The translations under genes were made by a program, and so were the position numbers. From Corynebacterium singulare (GTDB lineage: Bacteria > Actinomycetota > Actinomycetes > Mycobacteriales > Mycobacteriaceae), in the NCBI RefSeq assembly GCF_000833575.1, contig NZ_CP010827.1:2381852-2445851 (forward strand): DNA of 64,000 bases, written 5' to 3'. A model generated the notes under the pieces. That model was not told the origin of the DNA. It searched no databases and saw only the letters and a program-made list of their open reading frames with translations. Of the stretch, positions 34,988-46,358 are shown in pieces; the first letter of the stretch is position 1, and every line of letters begins with the position of its first letter.

Positions 34988-35850
34988 TGAGCCGACTTGC
35001 ATACCCGGGTTCGCCCGACCACTTTAACGGGGTAGAAGACACCTCACACATCGAAGAGGGCCAGTTAATTGCGGATGATGGCTACCGCCATTTCATTAAG
35101 CATGGCTCTCTATTAGACCCAGGCGCGGCTTCGCAAAATACATCGGGCACCGCCTCACCCTCGTCGAACCCCACCGCGGGAACCACAGGCACCCACTCCA
35201 ATGACTCAAAGCAAGGCCTCAGTGTAAAGAAGCAGCTGTTGCTCCTTCCGCTCGTGATCGCGGTCATCGTGGTGGTAGCGATTGGGTACGTGGCAGCAAA
35301 GGACGCCCTCTTTGGTGACAAATCTGAGGATTCAGCCGCTCCTGCGCAGCCCGCCGCTGAAGCACCTGCCGATTCTGGGGCTGCCAACGGTGACACCGCC
35401 GACACGGCCGGTGGCGATACTGCTGGCGACGCTCAAAGCGACCTCACCTCCGCCGACCAAGCACCCGAGCCGATTGCTGACTTCGTGCGTGCCTGCATGG
35501 ATTATGAAGTTGTGTTCAGCTACTACGGCGCGGATAACTCCCCTGCCCCAGAAGCGAAGGGCACCAACTGTTCCGTAGATACTACGAAAGCACCTGAGGT
35601 TGGTTACGTAGTCTTCACCGATGACCCAGCCGCCACCGCCGCCGTCCGTGACGGTAAGCCCGTCTTGGATGCCGCTGAAATTTCAGCAGAATCAACGCGC
35701 GGTTCCACATTCAAGGCACAGCGATTGGAAGCCATCTTCACTGTTCAGGAAATCCTCCCTGAGGATAAGGGAATCGTTGAGTACATGATCAAGAGTGATG
35801 ACCCTGAGGTGGCAAAGAAATCACTGGTAGACCTCGGCGTGGCCAAGTAG
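34987..35850 (+). CDS. Single-TM membrane protein with extracytoplasmic domain
   Basis: A 287-residue protein. A cytoplasmic part of about 75 residues (HIEEGQLIADDGYRHFIKHGSLLDPG, then Ser/Thr/Asn rich) is followed by one TM helix (QLLLLPLVIAVIVVVAIGYVAA, about 83-104), an Ala/Asp/Gly/Thr linker and a C-terminal domain of about 130 residues (EPIADFVRACMDYEVVFSYYGADNSP, then a GYVVFTDDPAATAAVRDG segment) with two cysteines. It is translationally coupled to the PH-like gene. Layout suggests an envelope sensor or stress protein; no family recognised. Confidence 0.75.
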   Translation: MSRLAYPGSPDHFNGVEDTSHIEEGQLIADDGYRHFIKHGSLLDPGAASQNTSGTASPSSNPTAGTTGTHSNDSKQGLSVKKQLLLLPLVIAVIVVVAIGYVAAKDALFGDKSEDSAAPAQPAAEAPADSGAANGDTADTAGGDTAGDAQSDLTSADQAPEPIADFVRACMDYEVVFSYYGADNSPAPEAKGTNCSVDTTKAPEVGYVVFTDDPAATAAVRDGKPVLDAAEISAESTRGSTFKAQRLEAIFTVQEILPEDKGIVEYMIKSDDPEVAKKSLVDLGVAK

Positions 35851-35930
35851 GGCTAGAACGCGCGCTTTTACCAGCCGCCATCCTTTTTCATTTTCTTGTC
35901 AATAAGCATCAGTGGCGATAGGCTGAGTGC

Positions 35931-36821
35931 ATGGCACACGAGCACCACGATCACGATCACTCCAGCACGCCGCTGCGCGCGCTCCTCATTGCGCTCAGCA
36001 TTACCGGCACCGTCTTCTTCGCGGAGCTCATCGGCGGCTGGTTGGCGGGCTCAATGGCGTTGATGGCGGATGCTATGCACATGCTTTCTGACGCCGCTGG
36101 ATTAATCATTGCGGTACTAGCGGTGTTGGTGGGGCGCCGCCACGCATCAGCCCAGGCCACCTACGGCTACCGGCGGGTGGAGGTGCTGGCGGCGCTGGCG
36201 AACGCGGTAATGGTGCTGGTGATCTCGGTGTGGATTGTCGTCGAGGCGGTTCGCCGACTGCAGAGCCCGGCCGAAGTACAGGGAAAAACGATGCTGATCA
36301 TCGCGGTGATCGGCCTGGTGGCGAATGCTCTATCGGCGTGGGTGCTGCACCGCCACCGCGAATCCTCGATCAACGTGGAGGGCGCGTTCTTGCACGTGCT
36401 GGTCGATATGCTCGGCTCGGTGGCAGTGATCGTGGCGGGCATCGTGGTGCTGACCACCGGGTTCGTGGCTGCAGACGTGATCGCTTCGCTGGTCATTGCG
36501 GCGATGGTGCTGCCGCGCGCATGGCAACTCATGCGGCTGTCAGCGAGCGTGCTGCTCGAGCAGGTTCCGGCGGGCTTCGACGCCAGCGCGATCGAGCCCG
36601 CGCTGCGACAGGTCGAGGGCGTTGCCGACATCCACGACCTACACCTGTGGAGCCTGGATGGCGTAAGCGTGCTCACGACCGTGCACATCGTGCGTGACGG
36701 CACCGTCGACACCGGCCCACTGTTGGACGCCGCCCAGCACGCCCTGCGCGAACTTGGAATCGAGCACTCCACCATCCAGATTGAGCACCCGGAGCACGAA
36801 TCTCACGAGACGGTGTGCTGA
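35931..36821 (+). CDS. czcD: CDF-family zinc/cadmium exporter
   Basis: A 296-residue cation diffusion facilitator with six TM helices. The N terminus is His-rich (HEHHDHDHSS). The TM2 metal site is in MADAMHMLSDAAGL and the TM5 site in VLVDMLGSVAVIVAG. A C-terminal cytoplasmic domain has HDLHLWSLDG and ends His-rich. It exports Zn2+ and similar ions by proton exchange, balancing the ZnuABC importer earlier in the window. The symbol marks the family; metal specificity is inferred. Confidence 0.9.
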   Translation: MAHEHHDHDHSSTPLRALLIALSITGTVFFAELIGGWLAGSMALMADAMHMLSDAAGLIIAVLAVLVGRRHASAQATYGYRRVEVLAALANAVMVLVISVWIVVEAVRRLQSPAEVQGKTMLIIAVIGLVANALSAWVLHRHRESSINVEGAFLHVLVDMLGSVAVIVAGIVVLTTGFVAADVIASLVIAAMVLPRAWQLMRLSASVLLEQVPAGFDASAIEPALRQVEGVADIHDLHLWSLDGVSVLTTVHIVRDGTVDTGPLLDAAQHALRELGIEHSTIQIEHPEHESHETVC

Positions 36822-36878
36822 TTCAGTTCTAGTAGTGGACTGGGGGCGTGCCGCTCCGTGAAGGTCACGCACAGCAAA

Positions 36879-36918
36879 CCCCGAACCGCACGTGGTTTCA
36901 CACGCATGCGGTTCGGGG
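36879..36918. terminator. Terminator between the CDF exporter and clpC
   Basis: Perfect 12-bp arms CCCCGAACCGCA (36879-36890) and TGCGGTTCGGGG (36907-36918) enclose a 16-nt loop. It lies between the convergent exporter and clpC genes and probably serves both. It lacks a long U-tract. Confidence 0.65.
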
Positions 36919-36958
36919 CTACTCCTCATGGGCCCAGTGGCTGGGCCAGAGTCAGCGC

Positions 36959-39721
<2,763 letters not shown>

Positions 39722-39836
39722 GACCTCTTACCTTTCGCTGTTAATGTGTCATCCACTCTAACGCGCGGGGCCGACACTCCATTCACGATTTTCGGCAACA
39801 TCCCACCCCAACCCTCATTTTCCCAGCTCACGGCAC

Positions 39837-39854
39837 TGTACGCCGGTAGCGAAC
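39837..39854 (-). promoter_or_regulatory. ClgR-like operator upstream of clpC
   Basis: TGTACGCCGGTAGCGAAC matches 17 of 18 positions of the corynebacterial ClgR motif as I recall it (WNNWCGCYNANRGCGWWS), with one central mismatch. A -10-like TAGAGT for clpC lies at 39755-39760 on the minus strand. ClgR activates clpC and clpP genes in C. glutamicum, so this is a sensible target. The rest of the gene-free stretch 39722-40164 shows only a TAAACT box at 40118-40123 that may serve the FHA gene. Confidence 0.5.
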
Positions 39855-40164
39855 AGGAGTGAAAGGGCGTCGCCTCACAGAGAGGCCTTCCGGGGGATTT
39901 CTCCCTAGAGCTAGGAGAATCGCCCGCGAGCTTGCTACTATCGTCGATGCTGGTTCGGGAAGCGGTGTGGAGCTTGTTTCCCGTTCCTCTTTCCTTATCA
40001 CTCACGCCCTATCACTCACGGCGTCGCCCCTTTCCCTCGACCGAGTCTTCACCGTTTGTTTCTTTTCGCATAAGGAACTCTTTCGTGGACGTCTGCGACG
40101 CCTCCCACTCAGTGCAGTAAACTACAGTCCTAGTTATCACTGTTCACACGTGAAGGGAGGAGCC

Positions 40165-40863
40165 ATGCCACAGCCTCAGCCACAGCCGCAGCACGGCTCC
40201 TTGCTTGTCGACGATTTGATTGGCCACTCGCAGCTTCTTACTGTCAGCGAGTCCGCCACACTGGGCCGCCAAGGCGATATCCTGCTCGCCTCCGATGACC
40301 CAGCTATGCACCGCACGTTCTTGCAAGTGTGGTCCAACGGCTCACAGTGGTTCCTGAAAAACGTTGGCAGTTTCATCGCCGCCACCATTCAACCGCCGGC
40401 TGCCTGCGGTTATGGCCGCACGGTGCTGAGCCCGGGCAGTATAGAGGTGTTGCATCCGGGCACCTCCACGGTGTACTTCTCCACCGCAACGATGAGCTAT
40501 GAGTGCGAGCTCACCGTGATGCAGCCGCTGCGCAGCCCAGAACCCAGCCTGCCGCCGGATGGCCCGTTCACCACGCATGTCTTCGAACCCAATGAGGAGC
40601 AGTGCCTCCTTCTGAAGGCTTTAGCCCAGCCTCTCGTGGACAACCCAGCGGCCGAGCCACGCGTTGTCGTGGGAACCCAGCGCGAACTGGCTGAGGCTCT
40701 CGAGTGGACAGAGAAAAAGGTCGAGCGCAAAATTCAAACATTGGCTGAAACCTTGCAGAAGCTCGGCGTTCCCCAGTTCCAGCCGGGGCAGAAGATTTCA
40801 TGGCGCATCGTGTTGGCCCAGTTTGCTGCGGCCCACCCGCAGTATTATGCACACCTTTCATAA
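40165..40863 (+). CDS. Degenerate FHA-domain protein with C-terminal helical (HTH-like) domain
   Basis: A 232-residue cytosolic protein. Residues about 12-122 form an FHA-like domain: LGRQGDILLASDDPAMHRTFLQVW...WFLKNVGSFIAAT. The Gly-Arg and His of FHA domains are kept, but the Ser/Arg that bind phosphothreonine and the Asn-Gly after the GS are replaced. Residues about 140-205 look like a winged-helix unit (QRELAEALEWTEKKVERKIQTLAETLQKLG). GGGAGG lies 4 nt before the ATG. It opens a run of four same-strand genes with a lipoprotein, a kinase and a pseudokinase, so it is the likely intracellular output or adaptor. A paralogue of its FHA part lies at 46013. Confidence 0.75.
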   Translation: MPQPQPQPQHGSLLVDDLIGHSQLLTVSESATLGRQGDILLASDDPAMHRTFLQVWSNGSQWFLKNVGSFIAATIQPPAACGYGRTVLSPGSIEVLHPGTSTVYFSTATMSYECELTVMQPLRSPEPSLPPDGPFTTHVFEPNEEQCLLLKALAQPLVDNPAAEPRVVVGTQRELAEALEWTEKKVERKIQTLAETLQKLGVPQFQPGQKISWRIVLAQFAAAHPQYYAHLS

Positions 40864-40966
40864 CAATTCATCTCTATCTTCTTAATTACGCTCTAGCTCC
40901 CTGCACGGGGCTGATACTCTTTGTCTGATTCTATTTTCCTCGACTCTGCAAGGATTTATCCGCCCT

Positions 40967-41626
40967 ATGCTCGCCTCGTTCTCCCTGCGCGCTCTCGCCG
41001 CACTGGGTCTCGCGCTCATCACGCTCTCTGCGTGCTCGGCGAGCAAGGACGCTGCTGAGGACGCTCCGAAATTCACGGTGAATGGCACCACGCAACGTTC
41101 AGAGGCGGTGCTGACGGTGGCGGGGGAGGCGTCGGAAAGCGCAGAGCCCACCGGGCTCCACCTGCGCCAAGACAATGGTTCCTACCTCATCACCCCCAAG
41201 AGCCCCGGCCCAGGGCCCGTGGACGAAATCGTTGCGAACTACTCCGAACTGGAAGAGTTCGGCTACCGCTCGCTGCGCGCGGAGGTGGACAACACCGGAT
41301 ACGACGGCGCGGTGAGCGGTTCAGCGCCGACCGGCGTGCTGCAGTGGGCAGTCGGCGGTGTCTTCGTGCTCAACGCACAGGCAATGAATCTCAGCAATAA
41401 TGAAGCAGACTTGGAAAACAACGCCGAATGGCACGTTGCTCTCCTTGACAGCGAGGGACACAACCACCTCGATGAGTCCACGCAAAGCACATTGAGCTGC
41501 AATTTCGGCGTATGCACCTTGGCCGCTTCCCTGCTGGAGCCGGGAGAATTCACCGCGGAGATCACCATCCGCCAGGCCGGCTATGAGCCTTTCATCATCC
41601 GCCAGCCCATCATCGTGGCGGCCTAG
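40967..41626 (+). CDS. Lipoprotein upstream of the Ser/Thr kinase
   Basis: A 219-residue lipoprotein with signal SLRALAALGLALITLSACSAS (lipobox LSAC). The mature part is beta-rich without a recognised domain and holds two further Cys close together (LSCNFGVCTLAASLLEPGEFTAEI), a probable disulfide. The stop codon is 2 nt before the kinase ATG, so the two are very probably co-translated. It may be the ligand, co-receptor or substrate of the kinase ectodomain (inference). Confidence 0.8.
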   Translation: MLASFSLRALAALGLALITLSACSASKDAAEDAPKFTVNGTTQRSEAVLTVAGEASESAEPTGLHLRQDNGSYLITPKSPGPGPVDEIVANYSELEEFGYRSLRAEVDNTGYDGAVSGSAPTGVLQWAVGGVFVLNAQAMNLSNNEADLENNAEWHVALLDSEGHNHLDESTQSTLSCNFGVCTLAASLLEPGEFTAEITIRQAGYEPFIIRQPIIVAA

Positions 41627-41628
41627 AC

Positions 41629-43149
41629 ATGAACTCGCAGCCCACAGCCTCCGGCCTGCCTCTGGACCTTGAGCCTGAACTCACCGCCAAAGGTTATTCG
41701 CAGTTTCATCAAATCGGTGCGGGCGGAATGGGCACCATTGTTTTTGCCCGCAAGGAGAGCCTTGACCGTGAGGTGGCCATCAAAGTCATTGCCCAGCACG
41801 CCGCCGGGGATGATGAGGAAGTAGGGCGGTTCATGTCGGAGATGCGCACCGTTGCGGCGCTGGACCATCCGGCCATCGTGCCGATTTATGATGGCGATGT
41901 CACCCCCGGCGGCGTGCCCTACTTCGTCATGAAGTTCCTGCGTGGCCCCAGTTTGGAAGCGCACATTAACCGCCGCATTATGGAAGGCTCCAAGTTCACG
42001 GTGGAGCAGACAGTGCGGCTGCTGACCCCTATTGCGCAGGCCCTCGATTATTTGGCACAGCTGCCCTCCCCGGTCATTCACCGCGATATTAAGCCCGCCA
42101 ACATCATCGCGGATGATTGCGAGGAGCCCGGCGATGTCATGCTTGCGGATTTCGGCATCGCCATTAATGAGGACACCACCCGCATGACCCGGGAGGGCCT
42201 TCGGGTAGGCACGGACGCCTACATGGCGCCGGAGCTCTACCCCACACAGCTGGCCCCGTCACCCCCGCAGCCCACCGCCGCCAGTGACCGTTACTCGCTC
42301 GCGCTCATCGTGTTGGAAATGCTCACCTTGGTTAACCTGCGCCGCACCACGAGCCCGCAACAGTGGGCGCATAGCCGCGTCATTCCGGACTTGACTCCGG
42401 ACAACCTTGCGCCAAGTGACGGGCCCCTCGCACCCAGCCTCAACTCCTTCTTCGCCACCGCGCTGCACCCCGAGCCACAGAAGCGTTTTGCCAGCTCCAC
42501 CGAGATGCTCGACGCTCTCGCCACCGTGGCAGGAACCGCCGAACTCGCGCCACCACAGGAGAATGCTCCAGCCCCTCACGACGCCAACGTGCCGGACTCC
42601 GCGGATACGCCGCCAGCTATCGCTCCTTCGAACAACGTTGCCTCCCCCGCCCCGGATGCTCGCGACGAGTCTCCTCGCTGGTCCCTACGCCGCAACCACA
42701 TCATCCTCGCGGCGGTCCTGGCCGGAGTGCTCATGGTCCTTAGCGTGGTCGGTGGCCTCGCACTGCGCGGCGCCGGGTGGGACGCCGAAGAAGACGTCCT
42801 CGCTCGAGAATTCCCTCTCATCTTCCCCGAGAATCCCGGCCGTGCACCTTGGCGCAACCTCGACTGCTACTCCGCCGAGCCTGAGGCCGGCCAGCGCGCC
42901 CGCATCATCTGTGAGAGCGAGGACCTCACTCTTGTCGGCGCTGACTTTGGCACCGAGGATGACCGCGACACCATTGTGCCGGGGACCGTGGAGGAACTCA
43001 CCAGCGAAGCCTGCACCGTCACCTCTGCGGAAATCCCTGGGCAGCCCGGAACGTGGGGCGTGTACCCCACCGGGGTGTCCGCACGCTTCGCCTTCGTCAT
43101 CGCAGGTGCGAATGCCAAGGAAGACCGCCTCAGTCTCCCCCTGTGCTAA
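41629..43149 (+). CDS. Transmembrane Ser/Thr protein kinase with four-Cys ectodomain
   Basis: A 506-residue Hanks-type kinase. The Gly-rich loop is GAGGMGTIVFA (about 30-40), the catalytic Lys is in VAIKVI (K52), HRDIKPANI contains D153, DFG is at about 174-176, and GTDAYMAPE is the activation-segment end. All catalytic residues are present. A Pro/Ala linker leads to one TM helix (about 357-379) and a C-terminal extracellular domain of about 125 residues with cysteines at about 413, 428, 462 and 506 (the last residue). There are no PASTA repeats, so it is not PknB. The same ectodomain occurs in the next gene. Signal unknown. Confidence 0.9.
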   Translation: MNSQPTASGLPLDLEPELTAKGYSQFHQIGAGGMGTIVFARKESLDREVAIKVIAQHAAGDDEEVGRFMSEMRTVAALDHPAIVPIYDGDVTPGGVPYFVMKFLRGPSLEAHINRRIMEGSKFTVEQTVRLLTPIAQALDYLAQLPSPVIHRDIKPANIIADDCEEPGDVMLADFGIAINEDTTRMTREGLRVGTDAYMAPELYPTQLAPSPPQPTAASDRYSLALIVLEMLTLVNLRRTTSPQQWAHSRVIPDLTPDNLAPSDGPLAPSLNSFFATALHPEPQKRFASSTEMLDALATVAGTAELAPPQENAPAPHDANVPDSADTPPAIAPSNNVASPAPDARDESPRWSLRRNHIILAAVLAGVLMVLSVVGGLALRGAGWDAEEDVLAREFPLIFPENPGRAPWRNLDCYSAEPEAGQRARIICESEDLTLVGADFGTEDDRDTIVPGTVEELTSEACTVTSAEIPGQPGTWGVYPTGVSARFAFVIAGANAKEDRLSLPLC

Positions 43150-43233
43150 GTGAGGTGCTTGGGGCGTGACAGTACGCGGTGTCCTTTAAACTGATGACCA
43201 GTCCAACTCAACGCCGAAGGAATCTCTCTCACC

Positions 43234-44412
43234 GTGACCACGCTTCCCGAGTTTTTTACATCCCAGCACCAGCTTCGTGAACTAGCCATCCTGGACCAGG
43301 GCGCTGGTTCCACACTCTTCCTCGTTGAGGATCCCTCCAAGGAGCAACTGCTCGTGGAGATCTTCTCTCTCGAGCACCGAGGGGTGCTGCGTAAGGCCGG
43401 TGTGGCCGGGCAGCTTGAGCACAGCGCCATCGCGCCCATCGTGGGTACGGGCACGATGAACAATGGGCAGGAATTCTTCGTGCGCCGCTGTCTGCCGGGC
43501 GAGCTGCTGGCGAATTTCACCGGCTCTGGGGTTGGAGCACGCCACCTCTCCCGGGAGGAGGCCCTGGCCACCTTCACGCCGCTGGCGGAGGCCGTGGACT
43601 TCCTCATCCACCGCAACCGGGCTACTTATGCCCTGCGGGCGCTGAACCCGCGCCGCATCATTCTGACGGATCACCGCTCCACTGCTTTCTTCGCCACGGT
43701 CGGCCCGGCGGATGCGCAGGAAAGCTCGCGGACGACCGCGGAGGAGGTCATCGCGCGTTGTGCCCAGCTGCTGTCTGCCGCCTACCCAGCCTTCCGCGCC
43801 GATGCGGCCTACCCTACTGCCACGGCCATCGTTGAGGCCCTGCGCACCCACAACGCCGCACCTCAGCAGGATATCGCGCAGCCTATAGCCCAACCTGCAC
43901 CCGAACCAGTACAGCAGGTGGTCCCGCACTCTGATACGCCGCAGAAGAAGTCCTCCCCCACGCTCCTCCTCGGCCTCGGCGCTGGTGCTGCCGCCTTGGT
44001 CATCATCGCAGGCCTCGCGTGGTTCTTCACGGGCCGCGCCGCGTGGTCCGAGGAGGAGCAAGCGCTTGTCGACGCCCACCCGGCCCTCCTCAGCCCTCGC
44101 CCTGGTGGCAGCGGCGTTGAAGACACAACGTGCGAATCGCGCGAACCGGAAGAATCCCAGACCGCCAAAATCACCTGCTCGGGCGACGGGGTGACGTATT
44201 CGGTAGCAGGCTACGCCGGTACCGCTGAGCGCGATGCGGCCGGCCCTGCGCAGGGCGCACAGGAGCTCTCCAACGGGCGTTGCTCCGTCCACAGCTATGA
44301 CGTGTCGGACGAGGAGCCGTTGTTCTACATGGCTGCTGAGGACTCCGTCGCAGCCGTCCTCGTGTGGGGTGAGGACGCCGAAGAGGCGCGACTGCGCCTG
44401 CCTATCTGTTAG
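43234..44412 (+). CDS. Transmembrane pseudokinase with the same four-Cys ectodomain
   Basis: A 392-residue protein. Residues about 1-205 follow a kinase fold (ILDQGAGSTLFLVED as Gly loop, FVRRCLPGELL, ALATFTPLAEAVDFLIHRN), but the HRD motif is replaced by ALNPRRI, DFG is replaced near VGPAD, and the invariant Lys is missing, so it should be catalytically dead. One TM helix (about 243-266) and an ectodomain follow with cysteines at about 300, 315, 350 and 392. Spacing (14, 34, 41 between) almost equals that of the upstream kinase (14, 33, 43), and both end RLxLPxC. It probably acts as a co-receptor or allosteric partner. GTG start; its stop overlaps the convergent MFS gene by 4 bp. Confidence 0.8.
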   Translation: MTTLPEFFTSQHQLRELAILDQGAGSTLFLVEDPSKEQLLVEIFSLEHRGVLRKAGVAGQLEHSAIAPIVGTGTMNNGQEFFVRRCLPGELLANFTGSGVGARHLSREEALATFTPLAEAVDFLIHRNRATYALRALNPRRIILTDHRSTAFFATVGPADAQESSRTTAEEVIARCAQLLSAAYPAFRADAAYPTATAIVEALRTHNAAPQQDIAQPIAQPAPEPVQQVVPHSDTPQKKSSPTLLLGLGAGAAALVIIAGLAWFFTGRAAWSEEEQALVDAHPALLSPRPGGSGVEDTTCESREPEESQTAKITCSGDGVTYSVAGYAGTAERDAAGPAQGAQELSNGRCSVHSYDVSDEEPLFYMAAEDSVAAVLVWGEDAEEARLRLPIC

Positions 44413-45809
44413 TCCACGCGCTTAAGCATTGGGGAGAGCACCGCAATTGCGATACCTGCGATCCCAGCGAAGAGGAAGGCCCAGTGCGTTCCCTGGGCTG
44501 TGGCAGCGGCGGCATTCATTCCGGCTTCCGCGCCCGCAACCGTGCCGCGAGTAAGGAAGACCACGAGGAAGGCCGTGCCCATCGCACCGGCTAATTGCTG
44601 GAAGGTGTTCATGATGGCCGAACCGTGCGAGTAGAGTTTCTCCGGCAGCGAGGACAACGCGGTCGTCATAAGCGGGGTCATCATCAGGCACATGCCCAGG
44701 GAAAAGAGCACGTGCATGCCCACGACCATCCACAGCGTTGAGGACTCTCCCAACGTCGCCATGAGCCAGAGGCTCACCACCATGAACAGCGAGCCTGGAA
44801 TCGTGAGCGGACGCGGTCCATAGGAGTCAAAGACCCGGCCCACAATCGGCGACAAAAAGGCCTGAATGATGCCACCTGGCATGACCGCAAGCCCGGTGGC
44901 GAACGCCGTGGCTCCCAGCGTGGTCTGCAGGTATATCGGCAGGACGGTGACCATACCGAGCATGAGGCCGAAGGAAATAAGCAGGATGATAACGGCCAGC
45001 GTGAAGTTGCGGATCCGGAAGGGACGCAGATCCATAAGCGCACGGTCATCGAGTGAGAGACGCTGCTGGCGCCGAATAAACACGATGAGCGCCACAACGC
45101 CCACAAGGCTTATGAGGATCTCGGTCCATGCGCCACCCGTGAGCATCTTCTCAATCGACGACAGACCGTAAACCAGGCCGCCGAAGGCAAAGGCCGACAA
45201 GACCACTGAAAACCCATCGAGCGGCACGTCCCGGCTCTCCCCTACGTTGGTGAGGCGCCACAGGCCTGCCAGCAGGATGAGCGCCATGAGGGGAACCATG
45301 GCCCAGAAGATGACATGCCAGGTAAAGCGGTTAAGAATCGCGCCACCGACCGTGGGCCCCAGCGCTGGCGCCACCGAGATCACAACGGAGATAATTCCCA
45401 TCACTGTGCCGCGGCGCTGCGCCGGCACCAGGGTCATGGCCACGGTCATGAGCGTGGGAATCATGAGCGCGGTACCACCCGCCTGAAGCACACGGCCACC
45501 TAACAGGATGAGGAAATTCGGTGCCAGCGCCGCCACCACCGTTCCGGCGAGGAAAAGTCCCGTCGAGACCAAGAAAATCTGGCGTGTGCTGAGCCTTTCG
45601 ATGAGGAAACCGGTCGTAGGAATCACCACAGCCATGGTCAGCATAAAGCCGGTGAGCAGCCACTGTGCGCTGGTGGCGGGGATGCCGAAGTCTGCCATGA
45701 TCGTTGGCAACGCCACCGACAGTGACGTCTCATTGAGAATCATGACCATGGCACCCAAAACGAGGATGCTGAGATTAATGATGACCTTGGCGGGGATCTC
45801 GGCGGACAT
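44409..45809 (-). CDS. DHA2-family MFS efflux protein (EmrB/QacA type)
   Basis: A 466-residue antiporter with about 14 TM helices. Motif D1 LNETSLSVALPTIMADFG, a motif-A-like loop GFLIERLSTRQIFL and motif C APALGPTVGGAILNRFTW are visible. ATG 45809 is preferred as the natural N terminus MSAEIPAKVIINLSILVLG; the frame is open to 45944 but that extension is hydrophilic and Cys-rich. It lies in opposite orientation inside the kinase/FHA region and may be an unrelated resident. Substrate unknown. Confidence 0.88.
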   Translation of the reverse strand: MSAEIPAKVIINLSILVLGAMVMILNETSLSVALPTIMADFGIPATSAQWLLTGFMLTMAVVIPTTGFLIERLSTRQIFLVSTGLFLAGTVVAALAPNFLILLGGRVLQAGGTALMIPTLMTVAMTLVPAQRRGTVMGIISVVISVAPALGPTVGGAILNRFTWHVIFWAMVPLMALILLAGLWRLTNVGESRDVPLDGFSVVLSAFAFGGLVYGLSSIEKMLTGGAWTEILISLVGVVALIVFIRRQQRLSLDDRALMDLRPFRIRNFTLAVIILLISFGLMLGMVTVLPIYLQTTLGATAFATGLAVMPGGIIQAFLSPIVGRVFDSYGPRPLTIPGSLFMVVSLWLMATLGESSTLWMVVGMHVLFSLGMCLMMTPLMTTALSSLPEKLYSHGSAIMNTFQQLAGAMGTAFLVVFLTRGTVAGAEAGMNAAAATAQGTHWAFLFAGIAGIAIAVLSPMLKRVD

Positions 45810-46012
45810 GCGGCCAGCAACACCTTTCCACAAACACGAAGCTCGCCAGAGCGGCGAGCATGCAGGAGAGCCAGCGTACTCCTCACTGTCCAGCGTTTCC
45901 ACACAAACCGCTAAGACTGCGTTTCGGGTGACACTCCCCAACATCCCAGCGGGCAGTACGGAGGAGATGGCAGGGTGGGCACCATCATGCCCGCTAGAGA
46001 AAGGCCCATCGC

Positions 46013-46354
46013 ATGCAGCGGGAGCTCCTCCTCACCAGCCCTGCCGGCGACAGTACGGTCGTGCGTCCGGGCGAGCAGCTCGTGGCGGGCCGTGCGGGCG
46101 ACTTTCCTCTCGCTCCCGATGATGCCGCCATGCACCGCCATTTCCTCCGCTTCTGGCAGCAGGAGGACAATTGGATGGTGAGTAACGTGGGCAGCTTCCT
46201 CGCGGCGGAGCTCTCGTCACCGTGTATCCGCACCCATGGGCCAATTCGGCTCGTTCCGCACACCACCGCCGCCATCCCTGAAGGCACCTCGATGCTGTGC
46301 TTTACGACGCCCAGTGGTTCCTACGAACTCACGGTGACGCGCAGCCAGCTTTAG
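46013..46354 (+). CDS. Stand-alone degenerate FHA-domain protein
   Basis: A 113-residue protein that consists only of the FHA-like domain: GRAGDFPLAPDDAAMHRHFLRFW...NWMVSNVGSFLAAELSSP. It is clearly paralogous to residues about 12-122 of the protein at 40165 and has the same odd DDxAMHR and NVGSF segments in place of the phosphothreonine-binding signature. GAGAAAGG precedes the ATG. It lies 1.6 kb past the pseudokinase, across the MFS gene, and probably belongs to the same signalling set. Confidence 0.75.
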   Translation: MQRELLLTSPAGDSTVVRPGEQLVAGRAGDFPLAPDDAAMHRHFLRFWQQEDNWMVSNVGSFLAAELSSPCIRTHGPIRLVPHTTAAIPEGTSMLCFTTPSGSYELTVTRSQL

Positions 46355-46358
46355 TTGT

